Source: Metridium senile (taxonomy: Eukaryota; Cnidaria; Anthozoa; Actiniaria; Metridiidae). Taken from it: a DNA stretch of 64,000 nt. A model generated the notes under the pieces. The model was not told the origin of the DNA, made no database searches, and saw only the letters and a list, made by a program, of their open reading frames with translations. The DNA lies in assembly GCA_949775045.1 (NCBI GenBank), contig OX459101.1, forward strand, positions 13,752,347-13,816,346. Direction: 5' to 3'. Below, piece after piece: positions 9,180-23,700 of this stretch (its first letter is position 1; the number at the start of each line of letters is the position of its first letter). A program made the translations under genes and the position numbers.

Positions 9180-12100
9180 TTTGTAGTTTTTGCTAAATAT
9201 AATTTTTCAGTTACATCTTAAGGCTTAGATTTTTCTAGACATTGTTCTCGGGGTCCTAGGTATCAGTTTGAGTCGAAAACCCCGATTTATTTGAACGACT
9301 GTAAGAGACCCCTATCGTAGATTATAGGGCATTCTGGGTAATATTTTGTAGTTTTTCCTATATAGAATTTTTCAGTTACATCAGAAAGCTTAAATTTTTC
9401 TAGACATTGTTTTCCTTGTCCTATCAATCAGTTTGAGTCGAAAATCCCGATTTTTTTTAACGACTTTAAGAGACCCGTATGGTAGACTATAGGGCATTCT
9501 GGGAAATATTTTGTAGTTTTTCCTAAATATAATTTTTCGGTTACATCAGAAAGCTTAGATTTTTGTAGACATTGTTCTCGGGGTGCTAGCGATCAGTTTG
9601 AATCGAAAACCCCGATTTTTTTGAACAACTTTAAGAGACCCCTATGGTAGACTATAGTGCATTCTGGGTAAGATTTTGTAGTTTTTCCTAAATAGAATTT
9701 TTCGGTTTCATCAGAAAGCTCGGGGTCCTAGCGATCAGTTTGAGTGGAAAAGCCCGATTTTTTTGAACGACTTTAAGAGACCCCTATCGTAGACTATAGG
9801 GCATTCTGGGTAATATTTTGTAGTTTTTCCTATATAGAATTTTTCAGTTACATTAGAAAGCTTAGATTTTTCTAGACATTGTTCTCGGGGTCCTAGCGAT
9901 CAGTTTGAGTGGAAAATCCCGATTTTTTTGAGAGACCCCTATGGTAGACTATAGTGCATTCTGGGTAAGATTTTGTAGTTTTTCCTAAATAGAATTTTTC
10001 AGTTACATCTTAAAGCTTAGATTTTTCTAGACATTGTTCTCGGGGTCCTAGCAATCAGTTTGAGTCGAAAACCCCGATTTTTTTTAACGACTTTAAGAGA
10101 CCCCTATGGTAGACTATAGGGCATTCTGGGTAATATTTTGTAGTTTTTCCTATATAGAATTTTTCAGTTACATCTTAAAGCTTAGATTTTTCTAGACATT
10201 GTTCTCGGGGTCCTAGCGATCAGTTTGAATCGAAAACCCCGATTTTTTTGAACGATTTTAAGAGACCCCTATGGTAGACTATAGGGCATTCTGGGTAAGA
10301 TTTTGTAGTTTTTCCTAAATAGAATTTTTCGGTTACATCAGAAAGCTTAGATTTTTGTAGACATTGTTCTCGGGGACCTAGCGATCAGTTTGAGTCGAAA
10401 AGCTTGATTTTTCTGACACATTTTTGACAAATCCTAAAGGCCATAATGCATTCTGGGTATGATTTTGTAGTTTTTCCTAAATAGAATTTTTCAGTTACAT
10501 CAGAAAGCTTAAATTTTTCTAGACATTGTTTTCCGGGTCCTATCAATCAGTTTGAGTCGAAAATCCCGATTTTTTTTAACGACTTTAAGAGACCCGTATG
10601 GTAGACTATAGGGCATTCTGGGAAATATTTTGTAGTTTTTCCTAAATAGAATTTTTCGGTTACATCAGAAAGCTTAGATTTTTGTAGACATTGTTCTCGG
10701 GGTGCTAGCGATCAGTTTGAGTCGAAAACCCCGATTATTTGGCACGACTTTAAGAGACCCCTATGGTAGACTATAGTGCATTCTGGGTAAGATTTTGTAG
10801 TTTTTCCTAAATAGAATTTTTCGGTTTCATCAGAAAGCTCGGGGTCCTAGCGATCAGTTTGAGTGGAAAAGCCCAATTTTTTTGAACGACTTTAAGAGAC
10901 CCCTATCGTAGACTATAGGGCATTCTGGGTAATATTTTGTAGTTTTTCCTATATAGAATTTTTCAGTTACATCAGAAAGCTTAGATTTTTCTAGACATTG
11001 TTCTCGGGGTCCTAGCGATCAGTTTGAGTGGAAAACCCCGATTTTTTTGAACGACTTTAAGAGACCCCTATGGTAGACTATACTACATTCTGGGTAATAT
11101 TTTGTAGTTTTTGCTAAATATAATTTTTCAGTTACATCTTAAGGCTTAGATTTTTCTAGACATTGTTCTCGGGGTCCTAGGTATCAGTTTGAGTCGAAAA
11201 CCCCGATTTATTTGAACGACTGTAAGAGACCCCTATCGTAGATTATAGGGCATTCTGGGTAATATTTTGTAGTTTTTCCTATATAGAATTTTTCAGTTAC
11301 ATCAGAAAGCTTAAATTTTTCTAGACATTGTTTTCCTTGTCCTATCAATCAGTTTGAGTCGAAAATCCCGATTTTTTTTAACGACTTTAAGAGACCCGTA
11401 TGGTAGACTATAGGGCATTCTGGGAAATATTTTGTAGTTTTTCCTAAATAGAATTTTTCGGTTACATCAGAAAGCTTAGATTTTTGTAGACATTGTTCTC
11501 GGGGTGCTAGCGATCAGTTTGAATCGAAAACCCCGATTTTTTTGAACAACTTTAAGAGACCCCTATGGTAGACTATAGTGCATTCTGGGTAAGATTTTGT
11601 AGTTTTTCCTAAATAGAATTTTTCGGTTTCATCAGAAAGCTCGGGGTCCTAGCGATCAGTTTGAGTGGAAAAGCCCGATTTTTTTGAACGACTTTAAGAG
11701 ACCCCTATCGTAGACTATAGGGCATTCTGGGTAATATTTTGTAGTTTTTCCTATATAGAATTTTTCAGTTACATTAGAAAGCTTAGATTTTTCTAGACAT
11801 TGTTCTCGGGGTCCTAGCGATCAGTTTGAGTGGAAAATCCCGATTTTTTTGAGAGACCCCTATGGTAGACTATAGTGCATTCTGGGTAAGATTTTGTAGT
11901 TTTTCCTAAATAGAAATTTTCAGTTACATCTTAAAGCTTAGATTTTTCTAGACATTGTTCTCGGGGTCCTAGCAATCAGTTTGAGTCGAAAACCCCGATT
12001 TTTTTTAACGACTTTAAGAGACCCCTATGGTAGACTATAGGGCATTCTGGGTAATATTTTGTAGTTTTTCCTATATAGAATTTTTCAGTTACATCTTAAA

Positions 12101-14020
12101 GCTTAGATTTTTCTAGACATTGTTCTCGGGGTCCTAGCGATCAGTTTGAATCGAAAACCCCGATTTTTTTGAACGATTTTAAGAGACCCCTATGGTAGAC
12201 TATAGGGCATTCTGGGTAAGATTTTGTAGTTTTTCCTAAATAGAATTTTTCGGTTACATCAGAAAGCTTAGATTTTTGTAGACATTGTTCTCGGGGACCT
12301 AGCGATCAGTTTGAGTCGAAAAGCTTGATTTTTCTGACACATTTTTGACAAATCCTAAAGGCCATAATGCATTCTGGGTATGATTTTGTAGTTTTTCCTA
12401 AATAGAATTTTTCAGTTACATCAGAAAGCTTAAATTTTTCTAGACATTGTTTTCCGGGTCCTATCAATCAGTTTGAGTCGAAAATCCCGATTTTTTTTAA
12501 CGACTTTAAGAGACCCGTATGGTAGACTATAGGGCATTCTGGGAAATATTTTGTAGTTTTTCCTAAATAGAATTTTTCGGTTACATCAGAAAGCTTAGAT
12601 TTTTGTAGACATTGTTCTCGGGGTGCTAGCGATCAGTTTGAGTCGAAAACCCCGATTATTTGGCACGACTTTAAGAGACCCCTATGGTAGACTATAGTGC
12701 ATTCTGGGTAAGATTTTGTAGTTTTTCCTAAATAGAATTTTTCGGTTTCATCAGAAAGCTCGGGGTCCTAGCGATCAGTTTGAGTGGAAAAGCCCAATTT
12801 TTTTGAACGACTTTAAGAGACCCCTATCGTAGACTATAGGGCATTCTGGGTAATATTTTGTAGTTTTTCCTAAATAGAATTTTTCAGTTACATCAGAAAG
12901 CTTAGATTTTTCTAGACATTGTTCTCGGGGTCCTAGCGATCAGTTTGAGTGGAAAACCCCGATTTTTTTGAACGACTTTAAGAGACCCCTATGGTAGACT
13001 ATACTACATTCTGGGTAATATTTTGTAGTTTTTGCTAAATATAATTTTTCAGTTACATCTTAAGGCTTAGATTTTTCTAGACATTGTTCTCGGGGTCCTA
13101 GGTATCAGTTTGAGTCGAAAACCCCGATTTATTTGAACGACTGTAAGAGACCCCTATCGTAGATTATAGGGCATTCTGGGTAATATTTTGTAGTTTTTCC
13201 TATATAGAATTTTTCAGTTACATCAGAAAGCTTAAATTTTTCTAGACATTGTTTTCCTTGTCCTATCAATCAGTTTGAGTCGAAAATCCCGATTTTTTTT
13301 AACGACTTTAAGAGACCCGTATGGTAGACTATAGGGCATTCTGGGAAATATTTTGTAGTTTTTCCTAAATAGAATTTTTCGGTTACATCAGAAAGCTTAG
13401 ATTTTTGTAGACATTGTTCTCGGGGTGCTAGCGATCAGTTTGAATCGAAAACCCCGATTTTTTTGAACAACTTTAAGAGACCCCTATGGTAGACTATAGT
13501 GCATTCTGGGTAAGATTTTGTAGTTTTTCCTAAATAGAATTTTTCGGTTTCATCAGAAAGCTCGGGGTCCTAGCGATCAGTTTGAGTGGAAAAGCCCGAT
13601 TTTTTTGAACGACTTTAAGAGACCCCTATCGTAGACTATAGGGCATTCTGGGTAATATTTTGTAGTTTTTCCTATATAGAATTTTTCAGTTACATTAGAA
13701 AGCTTAGATTTTTCTAGACATTGTTCTCGGGGTCCTAGCGATCAGTTTGAGTTGAAAATCCCGATTTTTTTGAGAGACCCCTATGGTAGACTATAGTGCA
13801 TTCTGGGTAAGATTTTGTAGTTTTTCCTAAATAGAATTTTTCAGTTACATCTTAAAGCTTAGATTTTTCTAGACATTGTTCTCGGGGTCCTAGCAATCAG
13901 TTTGAGTCGAAAACCCCGATTTTTTTTAACGACTTTAAGAGACCCCTATGGTAGACTATAGGGCATTCTGGGTAATATTTTGTAGTTTTTCCTAAATAGA
14001 ATTTTTCAGTTACATCTTAA
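9180..14020 (+). repeat. 1,921-bp higher-order repeat, about 2.5 tandem copies
   Basis: The marker variant ttgttttccttgtcc recurs at 9407, 11328 and 13249, exactly 1,921 bases apart. Neighbouring markers such as ctaggtatcag (about 9257 and 11178) keep the same shift. Differences between copies are isolated single bases, for example gagtggaaaatccc at about 11827 against gagttgaaaatccc near 13748. Each unit is about twelve monomers. Confidence 0.85.
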
Positions 14021-14704
14021 AGCTTAGATTTTTGTAGACATTGTTCTCGGGGTGCTAGCGATCAGTTTGAGTCGAAAACCCCGATTATTTGGCACGACTT
14101 TAAGAGACCCCTATGGTAGACTATAGTGCATTCTGGGTAAGATTTTGTAGTTTTTCCTAAATAGAATTTTTCGGTTTCATCAGAAAGCTCGGGGTCCTAG
14201 CGATCAGTTTGAGTGGAAAAGCCCGATTTTTTTGAACGACTTTAAGAGACCCCTATCGTAGACTATAGGGCATTCTGGGTAATATTTTGTAGTTTTTCCT
14301 ATATAGAATTTTTCAGTTACATCAGAAAGCTTAGATTTTTCTAGACATTGTTATCGGGGTCCTAGCGATCAGTTTGAGTGGAAAACCCCGATTTTTTTGA
14401 ACGACTTTAAGAGACCCCTATCCTAGACTATAGTGCATTCTGGGTAAGATTTTGTAGTTTTTCCTAAATAGAATTTTTCAGTTACATCTTAAAGCTTAGA
14501 TTTTTCTAGACATTGTTCTCGGGGTCCTAGCGATCAGTTTGAATCGAAAACCCCGATTTTTTTGAACGATTTTAAGAGACCCCTATGGTAGACTATAGGG
14601 CATTCTGGGTAAGATTTTGTAGTTTTTCCTAAATAGAATTTTTCGGTTACATCAGAAAGCTTAGATTTTTGTAGACATTGTTCTCGGGGACCTAGCGATC
14701 AGTT

Positions 14705-17700
14705 TGAGTCGAAAAGCTTGATTTTTCTGACACATTTTTGACAAATCCTAAAGGCCATAATGCATTCTGGGTATGATTTTGTAGTTTTTCCTAAATAGAA
14801 TTTTTCAGTTACATCAGAAAGCTTAAATTTTTCTAGACATTGTTTTCCGGGTCCTATCAATCAGTTTGAGTCGAAAATCCCGATTTTTTTTAACGACTTT
14901 AAGAGACCCGTATGGTAGACTATAGGGCATTCTGGGAAATATTTTGTAGTTTTTCCTAAATAGAATTTTTCGGTTACATCAGAAAGCTTAGATTTTTGTA
15001 GACATTGTTCTCGGGGTGCTAGCGATCAGTTTGAGTGGAAAACCCCGATTATTTGGCACGACTTTAAGAGACCCCTATGGTAGACTATAGTGCATTCTGG
15101 GTAAGATTTTGTAGTTTTTCCTAAATAGAATTTTTCGGTTTCATCAGAAAGCTCGGGGTCCTAGCGATCAGTTTGAGTGGAAAAGCCCGATTTTTTTGAA
15201 CGACTTTAAGAGACCCCTATCGTAGACTATAGTGCATTCTGGGTAATATTTTGTAGTTTTTCCTATATAGAATTTTTCAGTTACATCAGAAAGCTTAGAT
15301 TTTTCTAGACATTGTTATCGGGGTCCTAGCGATCAGTTTGAGTGGAAAACCCCGATTTTTTTGAACGACTTTAAGAGACCCCTATCGTAGACTATAGTGC
15401 ATTCTGGGTAAGATTTTGTAGTTTTTCCTAAATAGAATTTTTCAGTTACATCTTAAAGCTTAGATTTTTCTAGACATCGTTCTCGGGGTCCTAGCGATCA
15501 GTTTGAGTCGAAAACCCCGATTATTTGGCACGACTTTAAGAGACCCCTATGGTAGACTATAGTGCATTCTGGGTAATATTTTGTAGTTTTTCCTAAATAT
15601 AATTTTTCGGTTACATCAGAAAGCTTAGATTTTTCTAGACATTTTTGTCGGGGTCCTAGCGATCAGTTTGAGTCGAAAACCCCGATTTTTTTGAAACATG
15701 TTTGACAAATGCTAAAGGCCATAAGGCATTCTGGGTATAATTTTGTAGTTTTTCCTAAATAGAATTTTTCGGTTACATCAGAAAGCTTAGATTTTTCTAG
15801 ACATTGTTCTCGGGGTCCTAGCGATCAGTTTGAGTGGAAAACCCCGATTTTTTTGAACGACTTTAAGAGACCCCTATGTAGACTATACTACATTCTTGGT
15901 AATATTTTGTAGTTTTTGCTAAATATAATTTTTCAGTTACATCTTAAGGCTTAGATTTTTCTAGACATTGTTCTCGGGGTCCTAGGTATCAGTTTGAGTC
16001 GAAAACCCCGATTTATTTGAACGACTGTAAGAGACCCCTATCGTAGATTATAGGGCATTCTGGGTAATATTTTGTAGTTTTTCCTATATAGAATTTTTCA
16101 GTTACATCAGAAAGCTTAAATTTTTCTAGACATTGTTTTCCTTGTCCTATCAATCAGTTTGAGTCGAAAATCCCGATTTTTTTTAACGACTTTAAGAGAC
16201 CCGTATGGTAGACTATAGGGCATTCTGGGAAATATTTTGTAGTTTTTCCTAAATATAATTTTTCGGTTACATCAGAAAGCTTAGATTTTTGTAGACATTG
16301 TTCTCGGGGTGCTAGCGATCAGTTTGAATCGAAAACCCCGATTTTTTTGAACAACTTTAAGAGACCCCTATGGTAGACTATAGTGCATTCTGGGTAAGAT
16401 TTTGTAGTTTTTCCTAAATAGAATTTTTCGGTTTCATCAGAAAGCTCGGGGTCCTAGCGATCAGTTTGAGTGGAAAAGCCCGATTTTTTTGAACGACTTT
16501 AAGAGACCCCTATCGTAGACTATAGGGCATTCTGGGTAATATTTTGTAGTTTTTCCTATATAGAATTTTTCAGTTACATTAGAAAGCTTAGATTTTTCTA
16601 GACATTGTTCTCGGGGTCCTAGCGATCAGTTTGAGTGGAAAATCCCGATTTTTTTGAGAGACCCCTATGGTAGACTATAGTGCATTCTGGGTAAGATTTT
16701 GTAGTTTTTCCTAAATAGAATTTTTCAGTTACATCTTAAAGCTTAGATTTTTCTAGACATTGTTCTCGGGGTCCTAGCAATCAGTTTGAGTCGAAAACCC
16801 CGATTTTTTTTAACGACTTTAAGAGACCCCTATGGTAGACTATAGGGCATTCTGGGTAATATTTTGTAGTTTTTCCTATATAGAATTTTTCAGTTACATC
16901 TTAAAGCTTAGATTTTTCTAGACATTGTTCTCGGGGTCCTAGCGATCAGTTTGAATCGAAAACCCCGATTTTTTTGAACGATTTTAAGAGACCCCTATGG
17001 TAGACTATAGGGCATTCTGGGTAAGATTTTGTAGTTTTTCCTAAATAGAATTTTTCGGTTACATCAGAAAGCTTAGATTTTTGTAGACATTGTTCTCGGG
17101 GACCTAGCGATCAGTTTGAGTCGAAAAGCTTGATTTTTCTGACACATTTTTGACAAATCCTAAAGGCCATAATGCATTCTGGGTATGATTTTGTAGTTTT
17201 TCCTAAATAGAATTTTTCAGTTACATCAGAAAGCTTAAATTTTTCTAGACATTGTTTTCCGGGTCCTATCAATCAGTTTGAGTCGAAAATCCCGATTTTT
17301 TTTAACGACTTTAAGAGACCCGTATGGTAGACTATAGGGCATTCTGGGAAATATTTTGTAGTTTTTCCTAAATAGAATTTTTCGGTTACATCAGAAAGCT
17401 TAGATTTTTGTAGACATTGTTCTCGGGGTGCTAGCGATCAGTTTGAGTCGAAAACCCCGATTATTTGGCACGACTTTAAGAGACCCCTATGGTAGACTAT
17501 AGTGCATTCTGGGTAAGATTTTGTAGTTTTTCCTAAATAGAATTTTTCGGTTTCATCAGAAAGCTCGGGGTCCTAGCGATCAGTTTGAGTGGAAAAGCCC
17601 GATTTTTTTGAACGACTTTAAGAGACCCCTATCGTAGACTATAGGGCATTCTGGGTAATATTTTGTAGTTTTTCCTATATAGAATTTTTCAGTTACATCA

Positions 17701-17745
17701 GAAAGCTTAGATTTTTCTAGACATTGTTCTCGGGGTCCTAGCGAT
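14705..17745 (+). repeat. Roughly 3-kb block repeated from 8.0-11.0 kb (shift 6,726)
   Basis: Markers keep a 6,726-base shift: tttgacaaat 8011/14737, acatcg 8748/15474, acatttttgt 8913/15639, ttgttttccttgtcc 9407/16133 and gtggaaaatccc 9909/16635. Just upstream, another stretch (about 7.46-7.96 against 14.02-14.52 kb) keeps a 6,561-base shift, for example cctagactat 7861/14422. The two shifts differ by 165, one monomer, showing the gain or loss of a single monomer between the copies. Confidence 0.8.
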
Positions 17746-20700
17746 CAGTTTGAGTCGAAAACCCCGATTTATTTGAACGACTGTAAGAGACCCCTATCGT
17801 AGATTATAGGGCATTCTGGGTAATATTTTGTAGTTTTTCCTATATAGAATTTTTCAGTTACATCAGAAAGCTTAAATTTTTCTAGACATTGTTTTCCTTG
17901 TCCTATCAATCAGTTTGAGTCGAAAATCCCGATTTTTTTTAACGACTTTAAGAGACCCGTATGGTAGACTATAGGGCATTCTGGGAAATATTTTGTAGTT
18001 TTTCCTAAATAGAATTTTTCGGTTACATCAGAAAGCTTAGATTTTTGTAGACATTGTTCTCGGGGTGCTAGCGATCAGTTTGAATCGAAAACCCCGATTT
18101 TTTTGAACAACTTTAAGAGACCCCTATGGTAGACTATAGTGCATTCTGGGTAAGATTTTGTAGTTTTTCCTAAATAGAATTTTTCGGTTTCATCAGAAAG
18201 CTCGGGGTCCTAGCGATCAGTTTGAGTGGAAAAGCCCGATTTTTTTGAACGACTTTAAGAGACCCCTATCGTAGACTATAGGGCATTCTGGGTAATATTT
18301 TGTAGTTTTTCCTATATAGAATTTTTCAGTTACATTAGAAAGCTTAGATTTTTCTAGACATTGTTCTCGGGGTCCTAGCGATCAGTTTGAGTTGAAAATC
18401 CCGATTTTTTTGAGAGACCCCTATGGTAGACTATAGTGCATTCTGGGTAAGATTTTGTAGTTTTTCCTAAATAGAATTTTTCAGTTACATCTTAAAGCTT
18501 AGATTTTTCTAGACATTGTTCTCGGGGTCCTAGCAATCAGTTTGAGTCGAAAACCCCGATTTTTTTTAACGACTTTAAGAGACCCCTATGGTAGACTATA
18601 GGGCATTCTGGGTAATATTTTGTAGTTTTTCCTATATAGAATTTTTCAGTTACATCTTAAAGCTTAGATTTTTCTAGACATTGTTCTCGGGGTCCTAGCG
18701 ATCAGTTTGAATCGAAAACCCCGATTTTTTTGAACGATTTTAAGAGACCCCTATGGTAGACTATAGGGCATTCTGGGTAAGATTTTGTAGTTTTTCCTAA
18801 ATAGAATTTTTCGGTTACATCAGAAAGCTTAGATTTTTGTAGACATTGTTCTCGGGGACCTAGCGATCAGTTTGAGTCGAAAAGCTTGATTTTTCTGACA
18901 CATTTTTGACAAATCCTAAAGGCCATAATGCATTCTGGGTATGATTTTGTAGTTTTTCCTAAATAGAATTTTTCAGTTACATCAGAAAGCTTAAATTTTT
19001 CTAGACATTGTTTTCCGGGTCCTATCAATCAGTTTGAGTCGAAAATCCCGATTTTTTTTAACGACTTTAAGAGACCCGTATGGTAGACTATAGGGCATTC
19101 TGGGAAATATTTTGTAGTTTTTCCTAAATAGAATTTTTCGGTTACATCAGAAAGCTTAGATTTTTGTAGACATTGTTCTCGGGGTGCTAGCGATCAGTTT
19201 GAGTCGAAAACCCCGATTATTTGGCACGACTTTAAGAGACCCCTATGGTAGACTATAGTGCATTCTGGGTAAGATTTTGTAGTTTTTCCTAAATAGAATT
19301 TTTCGGTTTCATCAGAAAGCTCGGGGTCCTAGCGATCAGTTTGAGTGGAAAAGCCCAATTTTTTTGAACGACTTTAAGAGACCCCTATCGTAGACTATAG
19401 GGCATTCTGGGTAATATTTTGTAGTTTTTCCTATATAGAATTTTTCAGTTACATCAGAAAGCTTAGATTTTTCTAGACATTGTTATCGGGGTCCTAGCGA
19501 TCAGTTTGAGTGGAAAACCCCGATTTTTTTGAACGACTTTAAGAGACCCCTATCGTAGACTATAGTGCATTCTGGGTAAGATTTTGTAGTTTTTCCTAAA
19601 TAGAATTTTTCAGTTACATCTTAAAGCTTAGATTTTTCTAGACATCGTTCTCGGGGTCCTAGCGATCAGTTTGAGTCGAAAACCCCGATTATTTGGCACG
19701 ACTTTAAGAGACCCCTATGGTAGACTATAGTGCATTCTGGGTAATATTTTGTAGTTTTTCCTAAATATAATTTTTCGGTTACATCAGAAAGCTTAGATTT
19801 TTCTAGACATTTTTGTCGGGGTCCTAGCGATCAGTTTGAGTCGAAAACCCCGATTTTTTTGAAACATGTTTGACAAATCCTAAAGGCCATAAGGCATTCT
19901 GGGTATAATTTTGTAGTTTTTCCTAAATAGAATTTTTCGGTTACATCAGAAAGCTTAGATTTTTCTAGACATTGTTCTCGGGGTCCTAGCGATCAGTTTG
20001 AGTAGAAAACCCCGATTTTTTTGAACGACTTTAAGAGACCCCTATGGTAGACTATACTACATTCTGGGTAATATTTTGTAGTTTTTGCTAAATATAATTT
20101 TTCAGTTACATCTTAAGGCTTAGATTTTTCTAGACATTGTTCTCGGGGTCCTAGGGATCAGTTTGAGTCGAAAACCCCGATTTTTTTGAACGACTGTAAG
20201 AGACCCCTATCGTAGATTATAGGGCATTCTGGGTAATATTTTGTAGTTTTTCCTATATAGAATTTTTCAGTTACATCAGAAAGCTTAAATTTTTCTAGAC
20301 ATTGTTTTCCGGGTTCTATCAATCAGTTTGAGTCGAAAATCCCGATTTTTTTTAACGACTTTAAGAGACCCGTATGGTAGACTATAGGGCATTCTGGGAA
20401 ATATTTTGTAGTTATTCCTAAATAGAATTTTTCGGTTACATCAGAAAGCTTAGATTTTTGTAGACATTGTTCTCGGGGACCTAGCGATCAGTTTGAGTCG
20501 AAAAGCTTGATTTTTCTGACACATTTTTGACAAATCCTAAAGGCCATAATGCATTCTGGGTATGATTTTGTAGTTTTTCCTAAATAGAATTTTTCAGTTA
20601 CATCAGAAAGCTTAAATTTTTCTAGACATTGTTTTCCGGGTCCTATCAATCAGTTTGAGTCGAAAATCCCGATTTTTTTTAACGACTTTAAGAGACCCGT

Positions 20701-23700
20701 ATGGTAGACTATAGGGCATTCTGGGAAATTTTTTGTAGTTTTTCCTAAATAGAATTTGTCGGTTACATCAGAAAGCTTAGATTTTTGTAGACATTGTTCT
20801 CGGGGTGCTAGCGATCAGTTTGAGTGGAAAACCCCGATTATTTGGCACGACTTTAAGAGACCCCTATGGTAGACTATAGTGCATTCTGGGTAAGATTTTG
20901 TAGTTTTTCCTAAATAGAATTTTTCGGTTTCATCAGAAAGCTCGGGGTCCTAGCGATCAGTTTGAGTGGAAAAGCCCGATTTTTTTGAACGACTTTAAGA
21001 GACCCCTATCGTAGACTATAGGGCATTCTGGGTAATATTTTGTAGTTTTTCCTATATAGAATTTTTCAGTTACATCAGAAAGCTTAGATTTTTCTAGACA
21101 TTGTTCTCGGGGTCCTAGCGATCAGTTTGAGTGGAAAACCCCGATTTTTTTGAACGACTTTAATAGACCCCTATGGTAGACTATACTACATTCTGGGTAA
21201 TATTTTGTAGTTTTTGCTAAATATAATTTTTCAGTTACATCTTAAGGCTTAGATTTTTCTAGACATTGTTCTCGGGGTCCTAGGTATCAGTTTGAGTCGA
21301 AAACCCCGATTTATTTGAACGACTGTAAGAGACCCCTATCGTAGATTATAGGGCATTCTGGGTAATATTTTGTAGTTTTTCCTATATAGAATTTTTCAGT
21401 TACATCAGAAAGCTTAAATTTTTCTAGACATTGTTTTCCTTGTCCTATCAATCAGTTTGAGTCGAAAATCCCGATTTTTTTTAACGACTTTAAGAGACCC
21501 GTATGGTAGACTATAGGGCATTCTGGGAAATATTTTGTAGTTTTTCCTAAATAGAATTTTTCGGTTACATCAGAAAGCTTAGATTTTTGTAGACATTGTT
21601 CTCGGGGTGCTAGCGATCAGTTTGAATCGAAAACCCCGATTTTTTTGAACAACTTTAAGAGACCCCTATGGTAGACTATAGTGCATTCTGGGTAAGATTT
21701 TGTAGTTTTTCCTAAATAGAATTTTTCGGTTTCATCAGAAAGCTCGGGGTCCTAGCGATCAGTTTGAGTGGAAAAGCCCGATTTTTTTGAACGACTTTAA
21801 GAGACCCCTATCGTAGACTATAGGGCATTCTGGGTAATATTTTGTAGTTTTTCCTATATAGAATTTTTCAGTTACATTAGAAAGCTTAGATTTTTCTAGA
21901 CATTGTTCTCGGGGTCCTAGCGATCAGTTTGAGTGGAAAATCCCGATTTTTTTGAGAGACCCCTATGGTAGACTATAGTGCATTCTGGGTAAGATTTTGT
22001 AGTTTTTCCTAAATAGAATTTTTCAGTTACATCTTAAAGCTTAGATTTTTCTAGACATTGTTCTCGGGGTCCTAGCAATCAGTTTGAGTCGAAAACCCCG
22101 ATTTTTTTTAACGACTTTAAGAGACCCCTATGGTAGACTATAGGGCATTCTGGGTAATATTTTGTAGTTTTTCCTATATAGAATTTTTCAGTTACATCTT
22201 AAAGCTTAGATTTTTCTAGACATTGTTCTCGGGGTCCTAGCGATCAGTTTGAATCGAAAACCCCGATTTTTTTGAACGATTTTAAGAGACCCCTATGGTA
22301 GACTATAGGGCATTCTGGGTAAGATTTTGTAGTTTTTCCTAAATAGAATTTTTCGGTTACATCAGAAAGCTTAGATTTTTGTAGACATTGTTCTCGGGGA
22401 CCTAGCGATCAGTTTGAGTCGAAAAGCTTGATTTTTCTGACACATTTTTGACAAATCCTAAAGGCCATAATGCATTCTGGGTATGATTTTGTAGTTTTTC
22501 CTAAATAGAATTTTTCAGTTACATCAGAAAGCTTAAATTTTTCTAGACATTGTTTTCCGGGTCCTATCAATCAGTTTGAGTCGAAAATCCCGATTTTTTT
22601 TAACGACTTTAAGAGACCCGTATGGTAGACTATAGGGCATTCTGGGAAATATTTTGTAGTTTTTCCTAAATAGAATTTTTCGGTTACATCAGAAAGCTTA
22701 GATTTTTGTAGACATTGTTCTCGGGGTGCTAGCGATCAGTTTGAGTCGAAAACCCCGATTATTTGGCACGACTTTAAGAGACCCCTATGGTAGACTATAG
22801 TGCATTCTGGGTAAGATTTTGTAGTTTTTCCTAAATAGAATTTTTCGGTTTCATCAGAAAGCTCGGGGTCCTAGCGATCAGTTTGAGTGGAAAAGCCCGA
22901 TTTTTTTGAACGACTTTAAGAGACCCCTATCGTAGACTATAGGGCATTCTGGGTAATATTTTGTAGTTTTTCCTATATAGAATTTTTCAGTTACATCAGA
23001 AAGCTTAGATTTTTCTAGACATTGTTATCGGGGTCCTAGCGATCAGTTTGAGTGGAAAACCCCGATTTTTTTGAACGACTTTAAGAGACCCCTATCGTAG
23101 ACTATAGTGCATTCTGGGTAAGATTTTGTAGTTTTTCCTAAATAGAATTTTTCAGTTACATCTTAAAGCTTAGATTTTTCTAGACATCGTTCTCGGGGTC
23201 CTAGCGATCAGTTTGAGTCGAAAACCCCGATTATTTGGCACGACTTTAAGAGACCCCTATGGTAGACTATAGTGCATTCTGGGTAATATTTTGTAGTTTT
23301 TCCTAAATATAATTTTTCGGTTACATCAGAAAGCTTAGATTTTTCTAGACATTTTTGTCGGGGTCCTAGCGATCAGTTTGAGTCGAAAACCCCGATTTTT
23401 TTGAAACATGTTTGACAAATCCTAAAGGCCATAAGGCATTCTGGGTATAATTTTGTAGTTTTTCCTAAATAGAATTTTTCGGTTACATCAGAAAGCTTAG
23501 ATTTTTCTAGACATTGTTCTCGGGGTCCTAGCGATCAGTTTGAGTAGAAAACCCCGATTTTTTTGAACGACTTTAAGAGACCCCTATGGTAGACTATACT
23601 ACATTCTGGGTAATATTTTGTAGTTTTTGCTAAATATAATTTTTCAGTTACATCTTAAGGCTTAGATTTTTCTAGACATTGTTCTCGGGGTCCTAGGGAT